The notes beneath the pieces are model-generated. The model was not told the DNA's origin. It saw nothing but the letters and a program-made list of their open reading frames with translations, and made no database searches. The position numbers and the translations under genes are program-made. Shown here piece after piece: positions 52,453-61,900 of a DNA stretch of 64,000 bases (the stretch's first letter is position 1; every line of letters begins with the position of its first letter). This stretch comes from Glandiceps talaboti (taxonomy: Eukaryota; Hemichordata; Enteropneusta; Spengelidae): assembly GCF_964340395.1 (NCBI RefSeq), contig NC_135560.1, positions 18,322,598-18,386,597 on the forward strand. The letters run 5' to 3'.

Positions 52453-52547
52453 GTTACAGTCGTCTTGTCGCCCCGCCCTCACCGGCCTGGCCTGCTCTAG
52501 AGGTGGGCGATCGATGTGTGAGGGCGCCTCGCCACGGCGTACCTTAT
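52453..52547. mobile_element. Foldback element related to 680-771
   Basis: Ends GTTACAGTCGTC... and ...GGCGTACCTTA with internal GCCCTCACC and GTGAGGGCG forming the arms. Reverse complement aligns with 53471-53550. Very CpG-rich. Confidence 0.55.
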
Positions 52548-53070
52548 ATGACTAGGATATTTGAAGAAGCCTGAAAGAAAATTATAATTTAATAACGAGG
52601 GTTCCGTAATTTGGCCTTGAGAATAAAGTTATACCAGTGTTGACATCAACCGTTGATCTGGATGCTGGAATTATATAGGACATTGCTTTGAGATATTTGG
52701 TGTGGGTGGGTATCTCTAAGAGTGAATCTATTCAGATTTATTCATGGGAATATGACATCTATAATTTTCTATTTTATGTGAGATTGTTTTTGTCATAAAT
52801 AGTATTTGGAGAACTGCTCACTGAGTTCTTTTAAACGTATGTATTCAGAGACCTGCATGAGAGAATAACATCTTCAGATATATATCTTTTGATGATTTTT
52901 TTGTAGTTGGTCAAACTAATATGTTGAACTTTTCTAAAAAGCCCGTGTTGGTTTGTTCTGCCATGTGGTATGTATAGACCGAGTTTTCTTGGTCTATTTA
53001 TATATTTGCTTATGGCAAGAGGATACGTAGGATTTACACAGTGGTTGTAAATGCGTGTGTGGAGGAGGTG

Positions 53071-53110
53071 GTGGGAGGTGGTGGTGGTGGTGGTGGTGGT
53101 GGTGGTGGGG
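53071..53110. repeat. (GGT)n microsatellite
   Basis: About twelve GGT units, directly abutting the left end of the family B element that starts at 53111. Confidence 0.9.
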
Positions 53111-53272
53111 TCAATCTGATTAAAATCCGATGTGGTCCTGATCGATTTCTTTATTTACCTCTATTACCTTCGTTTAGTGTTGTCTGTTTTCAATTCTATT
53201 GTTCCGACAAAAGAAACAGAAGTAAACAATGAAATCGAGTAGTATTCACCACATCAGATTTTAATCAGATTG
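53111..53272. mobile_element. MITE family B, 162-bp copy
   Basis: Terminal inverted repeats TCAATCTGATTAAAATCCGA and ...CAGATTTTAATCAGATTG. The interior shares TTTATTTACCTCTATTNCC and TTGTTCCGA with the 238-bp copy at 54315-54552. The left end lies beside a GGT microsatellite, which hides any target duplication. Confidence 0.7.
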
Positions 53273-53470
53273 CATTGGGATGGATGGGGTGGATGGGAGG
53301 ATTTTCTCACAGTTCTGAATGCTTCTATATGCTTCTATATAATATTGGAAAAGAGTGGGAAATCAATTTCCCTACTGGCCTGCTTCAGATGCTTTTGTAA
53401 TTCTGGTACTTTGCTAGCACCCTAACATAATGTTAAGACTTTTTTCAGGCCAAAATGAAACAAATGTAGT

Positions 53471-53550
53471 CTGTAAGGTACATCGTGACGGGGCGCCCTC
53501 ACACATCGGTCAACATCTCCGGTGAGGGCGGAACGACACGACGCCGTAAC
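53471..53550. mobile_element. Foldback element related to 52453-52547, inverted
   Basis: CTGTAAGGTACATCGTGACG, then GCGCCCTCACACATCG, then GGTGAGGGCGGAACGAC and CGCCGTAAC. Same family as 680-771 and opposite in orientation to 52453-52547, about 1 kb away. Confidence 0.55.
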
Positions 53551-54148
53551 TTCAATCTAAAGCAAATGTAGCCTATAAACAATGCAGTCGTGATGGGGAT
53601 TTTCTCTCGCTTTTATAAAACAGATGCCATGCATGTTGTGGTGTATTCACATGCTGATTCCCATTTGGTCAGAATAGAAAGTGGATTTTTACCTGTTAAT
53701 TTTCGATGGAGCCCCATCCCTATGTGTAACGTTTAACCCCCTGGCAACAAACCAACAGGTGTGCAGTAGCCTGTAATCAATTATGTCCTGTGATGAAATG
53801 CTCTGTGGATTGTGAAATATGCTATATACCGACGGGCCATTCCATGATACCACGCCTCAGCATGTTCGCCATTCAGTTATCCCCTTGAGGCTAATGCAGA
53901 ATGAAGTGCGTGGTTTGGGGGTGTTATATATAGTCTGATTTATGCATTGAACCCTACAGTAGAGGGAAGTACGCTGGTCCTTTACGAATAAGTAGCAAGA
54001 CTGACTGAAGGCCTTGATATTATGTTTTTCGCAATTGACTTTTTGATGAAATTATGAAGGCGTATAATAATAAAATACACATGTTAAAGTACACATGTGT
54101 CAGGATAATGAAACGCTTTACAGCCTCAACGGGTAATAAAGTGGTCTG

Positions 54149-54209
54149 TAGTCTAGTTCCTATACAGTATCGTTACCAACGTCCACTCATACAGTTGGCG
54201 TCCAGACTA
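54149..54209. mobile_element. 61-bp MITE with 9-bp target-site duplication
   Basis: Ends TAGTCTAG ... CCAGACTA. Flanks AGTGGTCTG (54140-54148) and AGTGGTCCG (54210-54218) match 8/9. It is the reverse-orientation relative of 9021-9093. Confidence 0.7.
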
Positions 54210-54314
54210 AGTGGTCCGTAACTTTATTGATCTGTATTGAAAACAAGCAGTCACTGGCATGCATCACCCCTTTTCAGTGACACACCCTTGAAATTGAGTC
54301 AGTCGAGGTTTACA

Positions 54315-54552
54315 TCAATCTGATTAAAATCTGATGTGGTGAAAGCGGCTAGATGCCTTTATTTACCTCTATTTCCATCGTTTTGTGTCGTTTGTTTTGT
54401 TCCGAGTGATCGCCTTCTTCATTCCTTTCCTTCCCTTTTTGGGAAGGCAGCGATCACTCGGTACAAAACAAACAACACAAAATGATGGACATATTATAGA
54501 GGTAAATAAAGGCATCTAGCCGCTTTCACCACGTCAGATTTTAATCAGACTT
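54315..54552. mobile_element. 238-bp foldback MITE, family B, with 8-bp target duplication
   Basis: Arms of about 100 bp pair at roughly 90% or better, around a loop of about 35 bp near 54420-54450 (TTCTTCATTCC...TTTTTGGGAA). Ends are TCAATCTGATTAAAATCTGA and the complement of AAGTCTGATTAAAATCTGAC. The flanks carry an exact GGTTTACA on both sides (54307-54314 and 54553-54560). Confidence 0.8.
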
Positions 54553-55799
54553 GGTTTACAAGTAAAGACAATAACCTTGCATTACGAATAACGAATCGGA
54601 GATCTCCATCTCCTGAAATAAGTTTTCCCTGAAAGTTTCGGTATGTGGTTAACTTCTTTCACTGGCAAATAAAATACAACTAATGATGGTTTAAATCATA
54701 AAGAATCTGTTATGTAATGGCATACAAATATTCATGAACTTTGGAACGTATGTTATCTAAAAATGACAAATTTACATCATAAACGTATTGATAAGATTAC
54801 TATATGAGTTATACCGTGAAAACATGGAAACATGGAATAAACTACAAATGCCTGAAAAACATCCTGTCAGACTCATTTCTACCTTTAGTAAACTGGTATT
54901 GATTAATACTATCAACTATTCAGGGATGAAATCGTCTAAAAATATATTGAAGGTTAAATGTATCGAAGCTGACATTATATAATAAACATTTTTTTTTCAA
55001 TATAATTCGTCTTCTACATTTTGTTGTAAAAATTATCGTCGTTATGATACAGCTTCAAAGCTTTTCTTTAAATATTGAAGAAACCGACATTTTATATGAA
55101 TGTCATGTATGTACATTTAATTTTCGAAAGCCATGGTCATGAATATATTGTTACTTAATCTACAGGGTTCATTTCTGTGATGTAATCGATACCAGTGGAA
55201 TGATAAAGGGCGGTATATTTCAGGGGACCAGCTGTGCAAGCTGTGCTCAATGTTACGTTTACATACTTTTTTTCGCTTATGGGATAGAATTTATAGAACT
55301 CGTGATCAAACAAAACAAAAAATTAGAAATTAGTACTTCAATATTTTCTGTGTATATTTTTTCCTTGTTTGTGTCATACGTATACTATTAAACATAACAA
55401 TTAACATAAGCTTTACAAGTAACAATATTGTACTTGTAATTACAGACAATAAAATATCATGAAAGTCAACGTGGTGTTTTTCACAAGTATGCAGATAAAA
55501 GCTAATTCCAATATTTTATTCATATGCTTTGCATGATAGTGTGATATGCGGAAAATAAATGTACACATGAAAAGTGAACAAATGATAATAAGATATGAAA
55601 TGCCAAGGAATGGTTTACCTATTGTATGAATCTAAATATGGCAAAAGAATTCAGTGTCTTCCGAATCATCGTTATTACAACATTTTCGGTTGGAAAATCA
55701 TAAACAATAAGAATGTTATTTTTCTGACAACTTCTTATTGACTATCAATATTGCAAAAGTAAATATTGTTAGCCATAGCTTTGTTACTGGTGACACATC

Positions 55800-55975
55800 T
55801 AAACATTTCGCGGGAAATTCACCAATACCGGGTTCTCATTGGTCAGCTCTGTCACGTGGTACAAGCGACGCGCTTGTTCAGCCTGGCTATTGTTAGTTTC
55901 CGGTTGGTGACATTGACTTCATATATCAAGTCTAATTTTTGGTAATATACAGTAAATTTGTGATTTACTGTAATA
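55800..55975 (+). promoter_or_regulatory. Lamin promoter with E2F, CCAAT and E-box motifs
   Basis: Within 175 bp of the start codon: TTTCGCGGGAAA at 55806-55817 (E2F-type on both strands), CCAAT at 55822-55826, inverted CCAAT (ATTGG) at 55838-55842 and the E-box CACGTG at 55853-55858. The stretch is CpG-rich and has no clear TATA box. E2F plus paired NF-Y sites is the usual layout of proliferation-linked promoters; use in this animal is inferred. Confidence 0.6.
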
Positions 55976-58900
55976 ATGGCAACGCAGTCACGAAGGCAAA
56001 CCACAAGAACGGAATACACTACGACTACCTCGCGAAGTGCAACATCTCCTCTCAGTCCAACCCGGTACTCGCGAATTCAGGAGAAAAATGCCCTTCAAGA
56101 CCTGAATGACAGGCTTGCAGCGTACATCGACAGGGTGAAACAGTTGGAAAGTGAAAACAGTCGACTGCTTGTAAAAGTGACACGAGTGGAAGAGACACAG
56201 ACGAGGGAAGTTACCAATCTAAAGGCTGTATATGAGGCAGAGTTGGCCGACACACGCCGTTTACTCGACAGCACATCTAAGGAAAAGGCCCGTCTGCAAA
56301 TTGAACACGACAAGTGGAAAACACAGGCAGAAGATTTACAGGCGAGGTAAATGAAATATAATTGATTTGTTTATGTTTTGTCTAGCCAGACATTGACTTT
56401 ATGCACATAGTTAGCTTTTTGATATGTCAGGATTCTATATTTTATTGAATTTATCGTTTAGGCTTGGACGATTTATAACAGACGCTATGCTTAGTAGAAC
56501 CCACGCTTCATTATGCCAGTCGCCATATTGGGCCTGCGAACTTTTAAGGTCGATGGGGCCACAGCGTAAGCGGGCAACAATTAATTGCGGGTATTACAGT
56601 TAAGATAACATTTCGTTGGGGGTAAAACAAAAGATAGCCACTTCTGTAATAAGTCAATTAACTGAAAGCTTAGTCTTGGGTGAAATTTAGCAGTATTAAT
56701 GTAGGACGAGTGTACTAACAAAAACGAGCGTACCTCTGCCCCACCTACACTTTCTCGGATCGAAGAATCCAAAGTGAAAGGGAAATGCGAAAGGTGAATG
56801 GACTGCGTGATAATGAGGATATGGCTCGCCATGTGGAATTGACCGCGTGAGATATCATATTCCTAAATTTGTCAAAACGCTACTACTTTTAACTATGTTT
56901 GCGGATTGTCGCGTTCAACAGCTAGGTGTGGAGTGATTGAGATAGTAACAATGAAACTGTATTAGCATTCGTTGTTGTTTTATGTACTTGTTATTGTTGT
57001 GCGTACTTCAAAGTAGTTCAATAAATATTTGCATAAAACCCATAAAGTATGAGTCTGCTGTATTGTGCCAACTTTCGTGTGTGTGGCTATGCGGGTTCTT
57101 TTATCCCTTTACTCTACAATGTATCGGTTCCTGTTTGCATAGTTTACATTTAAAGGGTACTCTGTCAGTTATACACAAGGATATGATTCAGATTAGAGTC
57201 AGTAAAACATAGCTCTCATACTATATTACTATTGTAAAATGTATTGTAACTCCGAATCGTCACTATGACGGCCAAACTTTGATTTTATCCTTTTGAAATG
57301 TCAGATTTTTAAAATATTTAAAAATGTTGATATCAAAGAAACTGACAAAACTACATGTATAATTTTGTCAGCTTCTTTGATATCAACATTTCCCCACAAT
57401 TCTTAGGCTATACTTAACTTGTCCACTCAGAAGCACAAGAAGATGATCCCCTAAAAACATCAACAGCCAATGACCCATAATACACTGATTTCTTTCCCTT
57501 AAACCCAATAAATGCATAAGCATTTATGATAATTCAAGCTGCACTTTCCCAACAGAATCATTTCATCTATGATTTTGTATGCATATCTACCTTTTGAGAT
57601 TAGAAGAGTCCTTCCACACCATGGTATCATTAAATCAATATTGAATATGTAACATACCAATGGTATCAAAATCAATAACCAGGTTCCATGAGGGGGGGGC
57701 TACTCCCCTGAGTTATTTGAGTACATGTATGTGTCGCCCTTTGTTTGGTCTAAAATGGGTTATGTTTTTTTCGGACTAAAGAGTCTAAAATGGGATCTAC
57801 TTTGTATTAGTTTCCATTTTGCTTGGTCTAAAATGTAGTCCATTGTCCTTTACCAACTCATAACTGTCATTAAATTAATTAATTGCCCCAAAATGTTGCC
57901 TCATAAGGAAAATATATTTAGGTCTAAACTTTCATCTTTTAAAAACGTGTAATGGTTTAAGGGGTATTGAATTTTGGGTCAAAATATGTCTAAAATGGGA
58001 CCTGGGGTTTCCAGCACTGGCCACACACCCCTACCAGAGCTGGCCACTGGTACTGCCTCTAGGTTCCATACATGGTGAATCTTTATACATGATTAACATT
58101 CAAATTCCACTTGGCAAGCCATATCCGCATTATCACACAGTCCACCCATCATGACCATGAAAACAAAAGGAACCTAAACAAGACAGACAGTCTTGTTTGG
58201 GCAAAACAAAGCTTTGATCAGTGAGAAGAATAAAGGTGATCCTAAGGTATGATGTAAGACATGCAAATTAAAAAATCCCAGCTCCCAGGGCCCAATTAGA
58301 GAGGCAGACTCTCTCTCAGTCCTTGGAGCATCACATTGCTAAAAGGGTTGTTTTGTACATTTTGGATGTACCTATACCTATTGCATAATTTGTACTGTGG
58401 GCCCTCAGCAATTACATAGGGATAATCATTTGTTGACATGTTACTGATAACACAGGTTGCAGTAACACAACAAATGATTAGCTCTATGATACTGGGAGAT
58501 CAATGAGCCACCCCCACCCCCGTATAAGGATACATATACATGATACAAGGATATTCTAGTAAAAGTATGCGGTAGATATTGGTACATACATTACAAAACA
58601 TGTAATAGTGATGCTCCCAAGGACTGGTAAGAAGATAGTCAAATCCCCAGACAAGTTGACTCTAGATGCATCCATTCTGAAGCTAAGGTTATAGAGAAAC
58701 ATCAACTGATAAAAAACCACATTCCATTTCTAGCTTTTGGGAAAATGCAACACTCGAAAACTACATTTGTTATCTGTTTTAAAATTTCGTAGCTGCATTT
58801 ATGATAGTCCCGGCTGCACTTTAATTAAATTCTCGTCAACATTAATAGTTTTTTGTTCTGGCCATCCAGGCAGTGTTGTTCCACGGTATGGGTAAGCACT

Positions 58901-61900
58901 GAGATAGACAAACAAAAACACCATGTAGAAATTATTTGAAATTGAAAAGCAATCAAGTAGCCATGTTTACACCAAAATTGTTTTCATAAATTTTCATAGC
59001 AGAATGGTTTATCAGTGAAACAAATACTTCTGTTGTACAAAGATAGCTAAAAGGTATTATAGGCTAAATGTTGATATGTTGATAGTGTGGTCATGTGAAG
59101 TAGTAATTATTGTATATTTGTTTTGTTTGTACGTACTAGGTTTGCAAGATCAGAGAGAGATCTTGCAGGAGCTGACAAAAGATTATTGGGTCTGGATGCC
59201 GCCTTATCTGATAAAGAATCCAAGCTGAAAACTGCCTTGAACGAAAAACACCACTTTGAAGAGGAATTTAACCGGCTCAAAAGAGACTATACAAACAAGG
59301 AGAAGCAGTTGGAAACCTCCAAAAAACAGTTGGAAGAAGAAACCTTACTCCGTGTTGATTTAGAAAACACCATTCAAAGTCTCAAGGAAGAACTAGCATT
59401 CAAAGATGAATTGCACAAACAGGTCAGTAGATTGGATTTTAGTTGTGATGATGTAAAAAGAAATTGGTGATATTATAACCTGAAAAAAGTTACAGCGTTT
59501 GTCTTTCAATGTTTTTATCGGGCATATTCAGTGTACAAGTTATATCACAATTGCAAACATTAGCAAAATATCCCCCCTCTCCCATACATGAGAAGATATT
59601 CATGATTCATAGCCGCTAGACTAAAGCTATATGCTACTGGCTATATGTATAGGAGAAACTACACATAAAAATTGTATTTATATGAAATTATTCTGGCAAG
59701 ATAAGCCCTTCACAACCATGACCAACCATGTTTGTCAAACATCAACAATGTTTATTTTGTGTAACTCCCATTACCTGATGTAATGTTGTAATGATTAACC
59801 TGGTGTGGTGAATAGTGGATCCCAGTGAGGAATGTAGTACTGTACAACAGTCAGCAGTATCATTTGGTGGTGGGTTTCTAGGATAGACAAATTCTTCACT
59901 GATTTAGAATTTCTCATGAAGACAGTACTCTGTACAGCACTTCCAGGTTTACTGGTGTCTGAGTGTGTCATGAGAACACAACCTGTGTAAATTGCACCAA
60001 TGTAATCTATTGTCAGTAGGCATTAACCCACACAGACTTGACTGGTAGTCTTCAGACTGCTGTTTTCCCAAAGTAGATGGAAACAACAGCTTGTGATAGT
60101 GAACATGGCCAGACTCTTTGCAACTTTGGATATAACAGTGTGTCCTCTAATGATAACCAAATTTTGTTGCTGTGGTTTCTTGCGAGTCACCACATATTAA
60201 GAAATAGGAGAAAACCAAATCTTGGTGCATCACTAGAAATTGTGTGTATCAGTGGTACGTCAAATTGGCTGAGAGGGCACACTGGTAACGTTTCCCTTGA
60301 ATCGTTACTGTGACTGCTTACTTTAGTATATGTACCAAAAGACTCATACCAGAGACTTCTCCGCTTGATTTTACCATCTCGAAAAGCACTTCATGTTACT
60401 TGGTGTACAGCTTCTTGATCTAGTAGAGTAACACTAAGACAGATATGTGGGCTGCAGTACATGTCTAAAGAGTCCTGTCGGTGACATGTTCAACATGTTT
60501 ATCTATTGAAATACATGAGTGATGTCTACCTTTGAAGTCTCCACTTGCTGTAAACCCTATATGCTGTTGTGATCAACATTATGACCTTTGTCTTTGCTCT
60601 TTGATACCCCTATTCTAGGAAGTCTTGGAGATCCGAACACAGAAAGAGACCAGCATTACTGAAGTTGATAATCGTGCCAGAGAAGAATATGAATACAAGA
60701 TGCAGGAAGGACTGCAGGAACTACGTGATGAATATGAAGAACAAGCTAAACAGATGAAAATGGAAACCGAAACATTATTCACAAATAAGGTATAGTTGTC
60801 CTCACTCGCATTCTCATCCATCTTTTCAAATTTCAAAAGCAAATGTACACATTACCATCAGCAATAACCACACACATTTCTCTGTAATAATTCATTGATC
60901 TCCCATGGCGGCACCCCCACAGCGTTTCTATAGTGGGGTGATCGCTGAATATAAAATCATACAAACAGTATGACCAGATTCTAAATGTGCAATATCCATT
61001 CTTAGTTCATTTTGAAACAATGAATAGAAGATGAATAAACTTGGTTTTTCTGATTTTTACTTTGGTATGAACAGTTGGCAGAGATGGAGCTTCAAATCGA
61101 GAGGACAGTGGGTGATGCAACTGCTACCAGAGATGAACTGAGGGGTAGTCGTTGCAAAATTGACAGTTTAAGCTCTAAGTTATCTACACTGACGGCTCAG
61201 GTAAAGTACTGTGTTCTAGATATTGGTAACTAATGAAGTTATGAACAACTTACAAGAGAACTGAGGGAAGGTCATTCTAAATTTGATATTATAAATTATA
61301 ATTTAAACAAATATTCATGACTATGTATTTGGAGGTAAAAAGCATTTAGTAATCATGAATATTAATTGTTCATCCAATACATAAGCATGTCTGCTAAGTC
61401 CCATGATGCAACACTGGAGCACTGTGAGAACACTTCAGGTGCAGTGGAGTTTCAAATTTTGTGTTTCTTAGTAGTTGTGTGATCTGAACCCCAAACTTTC
61501 TAAGAAATGTCTTTATTTCTTGGAGTTTTGTTCTTTAAAATGCTTCCTGATGGTATTTTTTATTCAGAATGATGCATTGACATGTCGTATTAAAGACCTG
61601 GAAAAACAACTTGCAGATGAACAAGATGCACATGGAGAGGCTTTAAAAAATAGAGACAGAGAATTGCACGAGTTGAGAGCATCCATGGCTCAGCAATTGA
61701 GGGAATACCAAGAGTTAATGGGTGTTAAGATTGCCTTGGACATGGAAATTGCTGCTTACAGGAAGTTACTTGAAGGAGAGGAAAGCAGGTAAGGTGTTAG
61801 ATTATAGTGTTGTTGTCATGGAAGTGGTTTCTTAATTAATGTATATTGTATGACTTTAGGGTCTGTTGGAGGTTAAACTTTAAAGCCTCATGTTTGAATC

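Larger units (their letters stand above)
35278..55975. other. About 20.7 kb intergenic stretch, no supported gene
   Basis: I found no exon series, recognisable domain or RNA gene here. It holds the MCEE 3' UTR, a dispersed repeat (35345-35670), a long degenerate minisatellite (36655-37570), several tetranucleotide microsatellites, a 37-bp tandem repeat (41808-42002), a GGTT-rich tract (47155-47515) and three MITE families between 52.4 and 54.6 kb. From about 37.6 kb CpG frequency rises several-fold compared with the gene block to the left. The largest unexplained frames are about 115 codons and have no recognisable similarity. Confidence 0.75.

Noticed and set aside
52162-52482. 106-codon minus-strand frame
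   Set aside because: Its start lies within a foldback element and the rest shows no similarity or splice partners.
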